Positions 7,707-16,179 are shown, numbered from the stretch's first letter. The stretch is DNA of 64,000 nucleotides from Candidatus Gastranaerophilales bacterium (GCA_910587245.1 CAJULX010000002.1:1-64000), one strand, 5' to 3'. The notes: generated by a model not told the origin, from the sequence alone. Translations and numbers: made by a program.

Positions 7707-7737
7707 TTTACAATTTTTACATGATTTAAAATATAAT
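7707..7737 (+). promoter_or_regulatory. Possible promoter of the small hydrophobic peptide
   Basis: TATAAT at 7732-7737, with TTTACA at 7707-7712 giving a long 19-base spacer. It would start an mRNA near 7744 with a 90-base structured 5' region. The -10 box is convincing, the -35 box less so. Confidence 0.45.
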
Positions 7738-7783
7738 AATTTTTTATAAAATCAAAATGGGTAAACCCTGAAAACTAACCCCG

Positions 7784-7823
7784 CTCCAAACAACGCAGTT
7801 GTTAACTTGAGTTGGAGAGGAGG
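7784..7823 (+). promoter_or_regulatory. Structured 5' region with strong ribosome binding site
   Basis: CTCCAA (7784-7789) can pair with TTGGAG (7812-7817), and inside it AACAAC (7789-7794) can pair with GTTGTT (7798-7803). The outer stem overlaps the start of the purine-rich site AGAGGAGG (7816-7823), so the ribosome site may be partly masked. This is typical of type I toxin messages. Confidence 0.5.
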
Positions 7824-7833
7824 TGAGGCATAA

Positions 7834-7902
7834 GTGTTTATTACTGAAAAAGCGCTGATAATTATCTTTTTAATAATTATAGCGCTCAAATCAAAACACT
7901 AG
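7834..7902 (+). CDS. Candidate type I toxin, 22-residue hydrophobic peptide
   Basis: GTG start, ten bases after GGAGG (7819-7823). The product is MFITEKALIIIFLIII followed by ALKSKH: a short polar N-terminus, one membrane-spanning stretch of Ile/Leu/Phe and a basic C-terminus. This is the layout of Fst/holin-like type I toxins. An antisense transcript with a near-ideal promoter and terminator covers the 3' two thirds of the ORF (see 7847-7939). The peptide is too short for ordinary gene calling. Sequence identity to a named toxin family is not something I can claim; the call rests on size, composition, ribosome site and antisense organisation. Confidence 0.6.
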   Translation: MFITEKALIIIFLIIIALKSKH

Positions 7903-7939
7903 GGTTTTTAAAGAGGTGTGACAGCACCTCGCCCTTTAT
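7847..7939 (-). ncRNA. Candidate antisense antitoxin RNA
   Basis: On the minus strand TTGAAA (7973-7968), a 16-base spacer and TATAAT (7951-7946) predict a start near 7939. The RNA begins with a hairpin GAGGTG/CACCTC (7930-7913). It ends at a perfect terminator: AGCGCTATAATTAT (7886-7873), loop TAAAAAG, the complementary arm with one bulged base (7865-7851), then a T run (7850-7847). The RNA would be about 93 nt and antisense to codons 5-22 and the 3' region of the hydrophobic peptide mRNA. This matches the convergent toxin/antisense RNA layout of type I systems. Confidence 0.6.
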
Positions 7940-7974
7940 ATTCTCATTATACATTATCTGTTGCAAATTTCAAT

Positions 7975-8556
7975 CTAGAATATAAATAAATCCGTAGAAA
8001 ATTTAAGGTTTTGAGATTTTATAATATCTTCATCAAAAACCGTTCCTGCTGTTACTCCGAATTTTCCCGTTTTAAAGAATTTTGGCGAATACTGAATTCC
8101 TATCTCGTTTTCATAAATTTTTGAATCATGGTTAAATTTATTTGCAAAGGTTAAGGATATATCATCATTCAGCCTTAAAGACGGCGTAAAATAATATTTT
8201 TTAGAATTTATGCTTGCATTCGGATTCTGGTATTTTACCTCCATTCCGCCCGATAAAGATAATCTTCCTTCCGGGTTTAAAACGGCACCCGTTGTTGATT
8301 TATAGTCTTCAACCATATAATCGTTCAAGCTTTTTGATGAGCCTGAAAATAAAGAAACTTTGCCTTTTTTATATTCAATTCCCGTTTTTTCTTTTTCGTA
8401 TGATTGTCTGTAGGCTGAAGGAATGTTTTTATTGAGATTTAATTGTATTTTTTCAGGCTCAATAAAAATTTCATCACCGAACAATTCTTCTTCATATGCA
8501 AAAGAAGGATGTATCAATGATGAAATTAATACCAGTATCAAGACAATATATTTCAT
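7975..8556 (-). CDS. Secreted protein, possibly a small outer-membrane barrel
   Basis: A 193-residue protein starting MKYIVLILVLISSLIHPSFA, a clear signal peptide cut before YEEE. I chose this ATG over one seven codons upstream because the shorter form gives a normal signal peptide; neither has a good ribosome site. After an acidic segment (about 20-45) the C-terminal 110 residues alternate polar and hydrophobic positions (for example MEVKYQNP, YYFTPSLRL, ISLTFANKF, FGVTAGTVF) and the chain ends in phenylalanine (FSTDLFIF), both typical of outer-membrane beta barrels. I do not recognise a family. Its stop codon is next to the candidate antisense RNA promoter. Confidence 0.7.
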   Translation of the reverse strand: MKYIVLILVLISSLIHPSFAYEEELFGDEIFIEPEKIQLNLNKNIPSAYRQSYEKEKTGIEYKKGKVSLFSGSSKSLNDYMVEDYKSTTGAVLNPEGRLSLSGGMEVKYQNPNASINSKKYYFTPSLRLNDDISLTFANKFNHDSKIYENEIGIQYSPKFFKTGKFGVTAGTVFDEDIIKSQNLKFSTDLFIF

Positions 8557-8626
8557 ATCAAAATTGTAAACTATCATGTTTAAATTTCAATATTTTGTGG
8601 AACTAAAAAATAGTAGAAAGGGGTTT

Positions 8627-8791
8627 TTAAAAGTAAGACTTTCCGTAAGAATGCAAATCTGTTTTTGCTAAGTTTTTTAAATATGCATTTTTGAATTCTT
8701 CACTTGAAACTTTTTCTACAATTGAAGGTATGCCGATTAACAATAAATAGCATACAAATGCAAAACAAACCAAACTAATCACATCAAACAT
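8627..8791 (-). CDS. Small single-span membrane protein
   Basis: A 54-residue ORF with GAGG six bases before its ATG. It begins MFDVISLVCFAFVCYLLLIG, one transmembrane helix, followed by a soluble tail IPSIVEKVSSEEFKNAYLKN. It is inside an otherwise empty 340-base gap and upstream of the secreted protein gene on the same strand. I recognise no family. The ribosome site plus coherent membrane topology make it likely real. Confidence 0.6.
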   Translation of the reverse strand: MFDVISLVCFAFVCYLLLIGIPSIVEKVSSEEFKNAYLKNLAKTDLHSYGKSYF

Positions 8792-8917
8792 TATTACCTC
8801 GTTTCCTTTAAATAAAACTTCATTGTCATAGTCTAAATTTCGGTATTTTGTATTTCAAACTTTATGATTTTTTAAGAATGCGTAATAAAAATTAACAAAC
8901 GGAGAATAAAAACAGCA

Positions 8918-9388
8918 ATGAAAAACGGATATAATATAGAAAGACTTATAAATTTATTGTCTTGTTCCCATTGCGGCGAACATTTTGATGAAAGCTGTAT
9001 CGGGCTTTTAGAAATAAGCTATGATACGGTTATGGTAAGAATTGTATGCAAAAATTGCGGCAAAAAATATGTTCTTGCATTTATGGATTTAAATTTCTCG
9101 TTTTTTGATGCGGCATTTGGTATGCCTTTAAAAACCGATGAAGCTTACAATGCGCAAGAATATACCGAGAAAGAGGCTGTAAAAAAATCTGCTGAAGAAG
9201 ATGAAATTTTCAGCGCGGAATTTTCAGGTGAATTTGACCCGGGGCTTTATTTCAGCTGTAAAAAAGAAACTTCCAAAGACCTTGATAAAATAACCTATGA
9301 CGATGTTTTAGAGGCACATGAATTTATACAAAATTTTGAAGAAAACTGGCGCAGATACCTTGATAAAAGAAAATACGGGATAACATAG
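8918..9388 (+). CDS. Zinc-ribbon hypothetical protein
   Basis: A 156-residue soluble protein. The N-terminal half has two CxxC knuckles, CSHCGEHF (about 16-23) and VCKNCGKKY (about 43-51), spaced as in a zinc ribbon. The middle is acidic and likely disordered (about 75-115), and the C-terminus is helical (DDVLEAHEFIQNFEENW). GGAG lies 12 bases before the ATG. It precedes the O-acetylation genes with a 70-base gap that includes an inverted repeat, so co-transcription is uncertain. Function unknown. Confidence 0.75.
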   Translation: MKNGYNIERLINLLSCSHCGEHFDESCIGLLEISYDTVMVRIVCKNCGKKYVLAFMDLNFSFFDAAFGMPLKTDEAYNAQEYTEKEAVKKSAEEDEIFSAEFSGEFDPGLYFSCKKETSKDLDKITYDDVLEAHEFIQNFEENWRRYLDKRKYGIT

Positions 9389-9420
9389 GGCTTTTCTTTA
9401 CTTCATATATTATTTTTGAT

Positions 9421-9451
9421 ACTATCCTTGTAAATAGAATTTCAGGATAGT
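9421..9451 (+). repeat. Inverted repeat upstream of MBOAT gene
   Basis: ACTATCCT (9421-9428) and AGGATAGT (9444-9451) form a perfect 8-bp stem with a 15-base loop, followed by TTTTG and then the ribosome site and ATG of the MBOAT gene. It could be a weak terminator for the upstream gene or a control element for the acetylation operon. Confidence 0.5.
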
Positions 9452-9459
9452 TTTGAGGT

Positions 9460-10818
9460 ATGAATTTTAGCAGCATAGGCTTTTTGTTTCTGTTTTTGCC
9501 TGTAACAATTCATATTTATTTTGCAGTAAACCCCAAATACAGAAATATGGTACTGATATTATTCAGTTTCTTCTTCTATTTTTTGGGTGAAAAAGCATTC
9601 ACAATTCTTTTATTATCTTCCTGTATTTTTAATTATTTTATAGGAAAGAAAATTGATTGCGCCAATGATATACAAAGAAAGCGTTTTTTAATTTTAGGTG
9701 TATCTGTCAATATATTATTACTGTTTGTATTTAAATATTTAAATTTCTTTATAGATGAAATTAACGCTCTCGGGGTTTTTCCCGTAATAGAATATACTAA
9801 AATTCATCTTCCTGTCGGGATTTCGTTTTTTACATTTCAGGCTTTATCGTATTTAATTGATATTTACAGAAAAAGTATAAAATCTACAAATTTTGCTGAT
9901 TTTACTCTTTATTTATCGTTGTTTCCGCAGCTTGTTGCAGGTCCCATTGTAAGATATAAACAAATTCAAGATGAAATAAACAACAGAATTATTAAAAGCG
10001 AGAATTTTACTGAAGGAATAAAAAGATTTATTTCAGGACTTTCAAAGAAGGTTATAATAGCGGATACCTTAAGCTATACTGTTGATAAAATTTTTGCACT
10101 AAATGTATCTGAATTATCAACGGGCGTATGTATTCTGGGTGCAGTGTGCTATACTTTTCAAATATTTTTTGATTTTTCAGGATATTCCGATATGGCAATA
10201 GGCCTTGGTAAAATGTTCGGGTTTACATTCCCCGAAAACTTTAACTATCCCTACATTTCAAAATCCATAAGAGAATTCTGGAGAAGATGGCACATAACAT
10301 TATCCGAATTTTTCAGGGATTATCTTTATATTCCGCTCGGCGGGAATAAACACCATATGTATTTAAATATTATGATTGTATTTGCGCTGACGGGTTTCTG
10401 GCATGGGGCAAGCTGGAATTTTATTATATGGGGGCTGTATAACGGCTTATTAATCGTATTTGAAAGATTGGGGCTTTTAAATAAACTGCCGAAAGCTGTA
10501 TGCCATATATATTTTATAATAGCCGTGGCTACAGGGTGGGTAATATTCAGGTGTGAAGATTTATCTTTTGCGATGTCTTTTATAAAGACCATGTATAGTT
10601 TTGATTTTGGGCAATCAGGCGCAATAATCTATTATATAGACAGAGAACTTATATTTACACTCATAGTTGCATTGATATTTTCAGTTCCTGTTATTTCAAA
10701 GGTAAAAAAATATATACCGAATTTTATTCAAAATGCGGTATATATGGCACTTTTAATTATTTCAGCTTCATATGCTGCCGTTAATACATATCAGCCTTTT
10801 ATATATTTCAGGTTTTAA
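9460..10818 (+). CDS. MBOAT family O-acyltransferase (AlgI/PatA type)
   Basis: A 452-residue inner-membrane protein with about ten transmembrane segments. The family signature is clear: FPQLVAGPIVRYKQI (about 155-169), REFWRRWHITLSEFFRDYLY (about 271-290), then GGNKH and TGFWHGASWNFIIWG (about 311-325) holding the presumed catalytic histidine. By family knowledge it moves acetyl groups across the membrane for O-acetylation of an extracellular polysaccharide, peptidoglycan or sugar. The next gene, 14 bases downstream, encodes the AlgJ/AlgX-like partner, so the two form a standard acetylation pair. The polysaccharide acted on cannot be told from the window. Confidence 0.93.
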   Translation: MNFSSIGFLFLFLPVTIHIYFAVNPKYRNMVLILFSFFFYFLGEKAFTILLLSSCIFNYFIGKKIDCANDIQRKRFLILGVSVNILLLFVFKYLNFFIDEINALGVFPVIEYTKIHLPVGISFFTFQALSYLIDIYRKSIKSTNFADFTLYLSLFPQLVAGPIVRYKQIQDEINNRIIKSENFTEGIKRFISGLSKKVIIADTLSYTVDKIFALNVSELSTGVCILGAVCYTFQIFFDFSGYSDMAIGLGKMFGFTFPENFNYPYISKSIREFWRRWHITLSEFFRDYLYIPLGGNKHHMYLNIMIVFALTGFWHGASWNFIIWGLYNGLLIVFERLGLLNKLPKAVCHIYFIIAVATGWVIFRCEDLSFAMSFIKTMYSFDFGQSGAIIYYIDRELIFTLIVALIFSVPVISKVKKYIPNFIQNAVYMALLIISASYAAVNTYQPFIYFRF

Positions 10819-10832
10819 GAGGGATATGATAA

Positions 10833-11870
10833 ATGGAATTTAAAAATAAGCTCAAAGGAAAATTTTTAATAATATTTTTTATAATCGTTTTATATCTTCC
10901 GATAATAGGGTTGATATTTAATTTTCAAAACGGGCTTTATGACCCGAGGCTTGGTAATACAAAAGCTTTTCCCGAATTCAAGAATTATTCGGGAGATATC
11001 GGAAAATTTTGTGATGACTTTTTTGAATATTATGAAGACAATTTTGGTTTCAGACATTATTTTATGAAATTTGCATCCGGTTTAAAAATTAAACTTTTTA
11101 AAACTTATCCTAAAAATATTGATGTTAAAGTATTAAAGGGAAAAGACGGATGGCTTTTTTATAAACTCGGGAATGAACTTGAAGATTTTCAAGGCAGGGT
11201 GCCTTTAGGCCGTATGACACTTAATAATTTAATTTCAGAATATGAGGATACCCTTTATCGTTTAAATAATGCCGGAATACAATTTTATGTTTTAATTCCT
11301 CCGGATAAAAGCGTTATTTATTCTGAATATATGCCTGATAAGGCTTTATATGGCATAAAGAGTGATAAAACCAGAATAAGCCAGCTTTTAGCATTAAATT
11401 CGGATTTTATTTATCCTAAAAAAGAACTTCTGGATAATAAAGGCGAGGATTTATTATATTTTAAAACAGACACTCATTGGACATTTTACGGTGCATATTT
11501 CGGTTATAAGGCTTTAATGGATAGAATTGGAAAGGATTTTAACATTAAATCATTTGAACTTTCTAATATGAAAAAAGATGAGCATGTGCGCGAGGCGCCT
11601 GATTTAGCCAATATGGTTGATGTAGGCACACAAAAGACTGAAATAGTGCCCGAATACCAATGTGATAAGGAAGTGCGCAAATCAGATTTAAGAGTAATGA
11701 TTTACGGGGATTCTTTTCTTGAATTTTTAAGGCCGTATATGAATTGTACTTTTGAAAAAGTAATGTATATGGATGTGAAGAATTTCGATAAAAACAGCAT
11801 AAAACAGTTTAAACCCGATATTGTAATTCTTGAAATTGTGCAGAGAAATTTAAGACATATGTTCGATTAG
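10833..11870 (+). CDS. AlgJ/AlgX-like SGNH-type acetyltransferase
   Basis: A 345-residue protein with an N-terminal membrane anchor (about residues 10-30) and a periplasmic domain. The AlgX/AlgJ family motifs are present: GKDGWLFY (about 103-110), TDTHWTFYG (about 212-220, Asp-His of the catalytic triad) and YGDSFLEF (about 291-298, Ser). By family knowledge it accepts the acetyl group exported by the MBOAT partner and transfers it to the polysaccharide. GAGGG precedes the ATG. It is the second gene of the pair that starts at 9460. Confidence 0.88.
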   Translation: MEFKNKLKGKFLIIFFIIVLYLPIIGLIFNFQNGLYDPRLGNTKAFPEFKNYSGDIGKFCDDFFEYYEDNFGFRHYFMKFASGLKIKLFKTYPKNIDVKVLKGKDGWLFYKLGNELEDFQGRVPLGRMTLNNLISEYEDTLYRLNNAGIQFYVLIPPDKSVIYSEYMPDKALYGIKSDKTRISQLLALNSDFIYPKKELLDNKGEDLLYFKTDTHWTFYGAYFGYKALMDRIGKDFNIKSFELSNMKKDEHVREAPDLANMVDVGTQKTEIVPEYQCDKEVRKSDLRVMIYGDSFLEFLRPYMNCTFEKVMYMDVKNFDKNSIKQFKPDIVILEIVQRNLRHMFD

Positions 11871-11923
11871 CTGATTTTATATAATTTATTTGGGGGATTT
11901 TTTGACTTCCTTTTGATTTTTAT

Positions 11924-11952
11924 TAAAAGGTAAGAGGGAAGATGCCGTATAA
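11924..11952 (+). promoter_or_regulatory. Possible sigma-28-type flagellar promoter
   Basis: TAAA (11924-11927), a 16-base spacer and GCCGTATAA (11944-11952) resemble the FliA/SigD consensus (TAAA, 15-16 bases, GCCGATAA) with one extra T. It lies 33 bases upstream of the flagellar fliJ-like gene. A sigma-70 reading of TATAAT at 11948-11953 is also possible. Confidence 0.45.
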
Positions 11953-11984
11953 TTATATGTATAGTATCTTCAAGAATTTTTATT

Positions 11985-12467
11985 ATGCCGTTTAACTACC
12001 GATTGCAAAAATTCTTAGAAATAAGAATAAGAAAAAAAGAAGAGCAGCTTGAAGTTGTTCAAAAATGCCAGAAAGAAGTTATGCGGATAGAAGGGCTTAT
12101 AGCTCAAAATAATAAAAATATTCAAGATACAAGAATAAATATGCGAAAATCCGACCCCAGGATGTATGACGGTTTTGACAAGTTTTTAAAGCACCTTTAT
12201 GAAGAAGGGGAAAAACTTGAACAGCAAAAACTGGAAGCGATTAAGGTTTTGCGCCGTGAAGAAGAAATTCTTATGCAGCGCGAAAGGGAAGTTGACGTTT
12301 TAGAAAAACATAAAGAACACAAAAAAGAAGAATTTCTTTATGAAGAAAAAATGCGTGAACTCAAAACCTTGAATGAAATAGGCTCTCAAAAGCATTTTAT
12401 GCGAAAGAGAGAACAGGAATACGAGCAGGAGCTTGACGAGCTGCTTGAAAGGCATAAACAGGAATGA
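11985..12467 (+). CDS. fliJ: FliJ-like flagellar export chaperone
   Basis: A 160-residue, highly charged, almost entirely coiled-coil protein starting MPFNYRLQKFLEIRIRKKEE, which matches the FliJ N-terminus (F.Y.L..L..i...E). Length is typical. FliJ is a soluble part of the flagellar type III export apparatus that links the FliI ATPase ring to the export gate. The next gene overlaps by four bases (ATGA) and has a FliK-like C-terminus, and the third is a hook/rod-type protein, a normal flagellar gene order. The possible sigma-28 box upstream supports flagellar control. Confidence 0.75.
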   Translation: MPFNYRLQKFLEIRIRKKEEQLEVVQKCQKEVMRIEGLIAQNNKNIQDTRINMRKSDPRMYDGFDKFLKHLYEEGEKLEQQKLEAIKVLRREEEILMQREREVDVLEKHKEHKKEEFLYEEKMRELKTLNEIGSQKHFMRKREQEYEQELDELLERHKQE

Positions 12468-13117
12468 ATATAGAAAGCCAAGGGAAACAATATCAAAATA
12501 CCGAATATCAGGGCGGCGGCTTAAAAGGCGCCCTAAATTCCGCTGCGCTTTCAGATAACGGCATAGCGCAAAATCCTTACGGCATGCAAAATTCTGACGG
12601 TGCTTCTTTTAAAGATATTCTAAGCGAAGAAATTTCTTTCGTTGAAGATAATATTGAAGATATTCTTGAATCTCTGGATTTTGTTCAAAGCGTTAATCTT
12701 GATACTTTAAATCTTGATAAAGCGGATGCAATGTTTTTTATAAACGCGCTCAATTCGGGCGGATATACAAATTATACGGTTCAAAATGACGGAAGCGTTA
12801 TTGATGCTGCAAATTACAGAGGAATTGAAGTTTCAAAAACACTGTCTGATATGCTTTGCAAAATTCAAAATACAAAACAGGCGGTAAGACTTGATTTTGA
12901 TAATAATGTAACAGTTGTTTTAAGATTATCCGATGACGGAAAAATAAATGCTCACTTCATTCCGGGGGATAAAGCGGTTGAAGAATATTTAAAGAATAAC
13001 ATTCCTTATTTAAAACAAAGGTTTGAAGAACAAAATATACCTTATGCAAATTTAAGCTATAAACAGCATAAAGAAAGACAAAACGGGCAAAACAACAAGG
13101 AGAAAAATAATGAATGA
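12464..13117 (+). CDS. Short FliK-like hook-length control candidate
   Basis: A 217-residue protein. The first ~60 residues are Gln/Asn/Gly-rich and unstructured. The C-terminal part reads VRLDFDNNVTVVLRLSDDGK, then INAHFIPGDKAVEEYLKNNI and PYLKQRFEEQ, which follows the pattern of the FliK C-terminal domain (R..p..lg.v.v.l....g...v.f.......r..l...l..Lr..L...g). Its place between FliJ and a hook/rod protein, with ATGA overlap upstream and an 8-base overlap downstream, fits fliK. It is much shorter than typical FliK, so I leave the symbol empty. If it is not FliK it is still a flagellar-operon protein. Confidence 0.6.
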   Translation: MNIESQGKQYQNTEYQGGGLKGALNSAALSDNGIAQNPYGMQNSDGASFKDILSEEISFVEDNIEDILESLDFVQSVNLDTLNLDKADAMFFINALNSGGYTNYTVQNDGSVIDAANYRGIEVSKTLSDMLCKIQNTKQAVRLDFDNNVTVVLRLSDDGKINAHFIPGDKAVEEYLKNNIPYLKQRFEEQNIPYANLSYKQHKERQNGQNNKEKNNE

Positions 13118-13943
13118 TGCATACGTAAATGCGCTGAATACACAAAAAGCCACACAAAGCTGGATGGATGCGGTTTCAGAAAACATGGTAAATATTTATA
13201 CGCCCGGCTACAGGGAAAGTAAGGTTACGTTTAAAACATTTTTGGATTCCACATATAGTGATACCTATATGAGAAGCACGAGGCAAGGTAAAGCAACGCC
13301 CGGCACCTCTGATGAGAACGTATTTTTAGAAGGCTCAGGATTTTTTGTTTTAAGAAACGAAAACGGAAAACTTGCCTATACGCGCCTCGGTGAATTTAAA
13401 TTTGACGGGGACGGTGTTTATAAAGCGGCTGACGGCTCTGTTGTTCAAGGATATATTATGAACGATAAAGGTGAAATTGTAAGCGGTACAAAATCACTGA
13501 GTCAGGAAGATTTTGATAAAACAATGGCAGAAGGCGGCGCGCTTTCAATTCCTACAACAGAAATTAAGCTCTGGGTAGACCCTGATAACGGTAAATTTTT
13601 AGGCAAATATGATGAATATGAAATAAAAGAAGACGGTATTTTATACGGAAAAGCAAATAACGGAAAAGATACAACCCCTTTATATAAAATTTCCGTTATG
13701 AATTTCCATAATCCCATGGGGCTTTTTGAATACAAATCGGGCCAGTTTGTTGAAACGGAAGAATCAGGAAAACCCGTTATGGGCAGAGGTGAAATAAGAA
13801 GCGGGCTTGTAGAATTATCAAATGCTGATTTTAAAGCCAATATTTCATATTATCAGCAGGCAAAAATGCAATTGGAATTATCAAACAAGATGATTTCAAG
13901 CTACAAAGAGCTTTTACAGAATGCAATTCAATTGATGAGCTGA
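13110..13943 (+). CDS. Flagellar hook/basal-body rod protein (FlgE/F/G family)
   Basis: A 277-residue protein. The N-terminus has the rod/hook family motif: MDAVSENMVNIYTPGYRESK (normally NNIANxxTxGFK). LEGSGFFVLRNENGKLAYTR and LGEFKFDGDGVYKAADG form the central FlgE/F/G beta domain. The C-terminus ANISYYQQAKMQLELSNKMI is the conserved amphipathic helix that packs with the N-terminus in the filament core. It acts outside the inner membrane as part of the rod or hook. Length suits FlgF or FlgG better than a full FlgE, but I cannot tell which. AAGGAG precedes the ATG. It is the last gene of the operon, followed by a terminator. Confidence 0.9.
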   Translation: MNDAYVNALNTQKATQSWMDAVSENMVNIYTPGYRESKVTFKTFLDSTYSDTYMRSTRQGKATPGTSDENVFLEGSGFFVLRNENGKLAYTRLGEFKFDGDGVYKAADGSVVQGYIMNDKGEIVSGTKSLSQEDFDKTMAEGGALSIPTTEIKLWVDPDNGKFLGKYDEYEIKEDGILYGKANNGKDTTPLYKISVMNFHNPMGLFEYKSGQFVETEESGKPVMGRGEIRSGLVELSNADFKANISYYQQAKMQLELSNKMISSYKELLQNAIQLMS

Positions 13944-13991
13944 TATATACGGCAATTGTTTAAAAATTATATAATAGGTGCTTATACTGCT

Positions 13992-14026
13992 GCATTGGTT
14001 TTAAAATTAAGCCAATGCTTTTTATT
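13992..14026 (+). terminator. Intrinsic terminator of the flagellar operon
   Basis: GCATTGG (13992-13998) and CCAATGC (14012-14018) pair, the stem can extend inward by three more pairs, and a T-rich run (14019-14026) follows. Confidence 0.85.
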
Positions 14027-14055
14027 TTGTAAAATATGATATAATAAGCCTTATT

Positions 14056-16179
14056 ATGGGATTTTTGATTTTAATAATTATAATATGGCTGATAGCTTTA
14101 ACGTCCGCATTTTTTGACTTTAAAAGCAATGTGCTTTCAAGGCTTGAAATATTAAGCAGCGAGGTTTATCAAAAACATAACAGTGTAAAAATTGAACCTG
14201 CGGAAGATAAATATAACATCAGTCCTGATAATTTTATAAAAAATGACGGTATTGAAGAAAATATTGATATTAAAAATATAAAAGATGAATTCAGTGAATT
14301 TGATTTTAAAACCAAAAATAAGGATGAATCAAAAGATATAGAAAGCCTTTTCTTTGGTAATATTTTTAATAAAATAGGCGCTGTAGTTTTAATTATTGCC
14401 TTTGGTATATTTTTAAAATTTGTATCCGAGCATATTGAATTTACCCCGCTTTTAAAGATAGTTCTTTCCGTTATATCGGGGGCAGGCATGGTATTTGGTG
14501 CCGTTTATCTTTTTAAAACCGATAAAATGCGTAATTACGCTTCTGCTCTTATGGGCGCAGGGTTTGGTGTTTTATTTATAACGGCATACTGTGCTTTTGC
14601 ATTGTATCAAATGCTTAATATTTATACAGCGTCTTTATCTGCAATTTTATTATTAATATTTTCGTATTTAATTGCCAAAAAATATAAAAGTATTTCAACC
14701 TTTATAATAGGTCTTATAGGAGCTTATTTAAGCCCCGTAATAATAGGCAGCAATTCTTTAATATCAATAAATTATCTTTTTTCATATTTAATTTTTGTAA
14801 ATCTTGTATCAATAGCTTATGTTTCGGAAGACTCTTCAAAAACCCCGCTTAATTATGTAAATATGGTTATTACGACTGTTTTTGCACACATATGGGCAAT
14901 AAAATCAGGAAAACCGTTAATTATCCTTCCGTTTATATTCTGGGCTGTATATCTTTTATTTGATATGTATTTAATTAAATTAATGCCAAAAAATAAAACA
15001 TACCTTTGCTGGGTTAATTTTGCCGTTGCGGCATCATTTTTAATATTGAATTATTTTGAAAACGAAAAATATCTTGTATCATTGGGTACGCTTTTAATCG
15101 GGCTTATTTATTCTCTTTGCGGCCGTTTGATATATAAACATTCAAAAGATTCCGCTCTTCAATACAAAAACGGTTCATTTTTTGCCCTCTATTCAGCTGT
15201 CTGGTTTATACCGTCTTATCTTTTAAAGATGTTTTCTTTTGTGATTTCAGGAGTGTTAATTTCATTTCTGTCAAAAGAAAAAGATTATCTTCAAAAATGG
15301 GGTTTTACGTTTATAATTTCAAGTTTTGTGATGGTATTTTCCACAGGTGCGCTATTTAGCGACAACATAACGGAATATTTAAATTACAGATATATTTTTA
15401 ATACAAGAACATTGTTTTATCTTGTTCCTGCAATCGGTGCAATTTGCGTTTCCAAATTCTGCAGAAAGTTTCCTTTAAATTTATCTGATTTTCTATATTT
15501 TATAGGAATTTCATTCTGCTATCTTTTTATAGCAACAGAAATCAACATACTTATGTTAAAGCTTCAAAATGCCGATATTACAAGAGCAGGCTTCAATTAT
15601 ATAAAAAATATTTCTTATGTTATTTTGGGAATTATTTATTCGCTTCAATTAAAGCGGATTGGTAAAACATCATCCCTGCAAATATTTAATTATACGGCAT
15701 ATACGGCTTTTGTTATATCATCATTGGCGCTTGTTATTTTATCTTTTCTTATGCCGGATTGTCTCTATTATCCTGTAATTAACATAAGAACTTTTGCGAT
15801 AATACTTGCTGTTATAGCCTCCGTATTCTATGAATATAAGGAACGCATTAATTATTTCGGGTACTTTGCAGTATTTTTAGGTCTTTATTTAATAAATCTG
15901 GAATGCTATAAGATTTTAGAATTGCTTAATGCGTATAATCTGGGGATAATTTCCACTTCTTTATGGATGATATATGCAGGCATACTAATAGTTTCAGGTA
16001 TATTTTTCAACATAAAAATATGTAAAATGTCAGGTATTTTTATTGTTGTAACGGGGCTTTTAAAAATATTTATTATTGATACAGCCGGTGTGGAAGCCAT
16101 CTATAAAATCATAGCGTTTCTTATAACGGGCGTTATTTTAATGCTGACATCATATTATTATACAAAGAAGAAAAATTAA
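14056..16179 (+). CDS. DUF2339 polytopic membrane protein
   Basis: A 707-residue integral membrane protein. Residue 1-20 is a membrane helix, about 25-95 is acidic and soluble, and from FGNIFNKIGAVVLIIAFGIF onward there are roughly 18-20 transmembrane segments. The FNKIGAVVLIIAFGIFLKF start of the membrane part and GLIGAYLSPVIIG are typical of DUF2339. No biochemical function is established for the family. TATAAT ends 10 bases before the ATG. It converges with the SIS gene and their stop codons overlap within four bases (16176-16179). Confidence 0.85.
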   Translation: MGFLILIIIIWLIALTSAFFDFKSNVLSRLEILSSEVYQKHNSVKIEPAEDKYNISPDNFIKNDGIEENIDIKNIKDEFSEFDFKTKNKDESKDIESLFFGNIFNKIGAVVLIIAFGIFLKFVSEHIEFTPLLKIVLSVISGAGMVFGAVYLFKTDKMRNYASALMGAGFGVLFITAYCAFALYQMLNIYTASLSAILLLIFSYLIAKKYKSISTFIIGLIGAYLSPVIIGSNSLISINYLFSYLIFVNLVSIAYVSEDSSKTPLNYVNMVITTVFAHIWAIKSGKPLIILPFIFWAVYLLFDMYLIKLMPKNKTYLCWVNFAVAASFLILNYFENEKYLVSLGTLLIGLIYSLCGRLIYKHSKDSALQYKNGSFFALYSAVWFIPSYLLKMFSFVISGVLISFLSKEKDYLQKWGFTFIISSFVMVFSTGALFSDNITEYLNYRYIFNTRTLFYLVPAIGAICVSKFCRKFPLNLSDFLYFIGISFCYLFIATEINILMLKLQNADITRAGFNYIKNISYVILGIIYSLQLKRIGKTSSLQIFNYTAYTAFVISSLALVILSFLMPDCLYYPVINIRTFAIILAVIASVFYEYKERINYFGYFAVFLGLYLINLECYKILELLNAYNLGIISTSLWMIYAGILIVSGIFFNIKICKMSGIFIVVTGLLKIFIIDTAGVEAIYKIIAFLITGVILMLTSYYYTKKKN

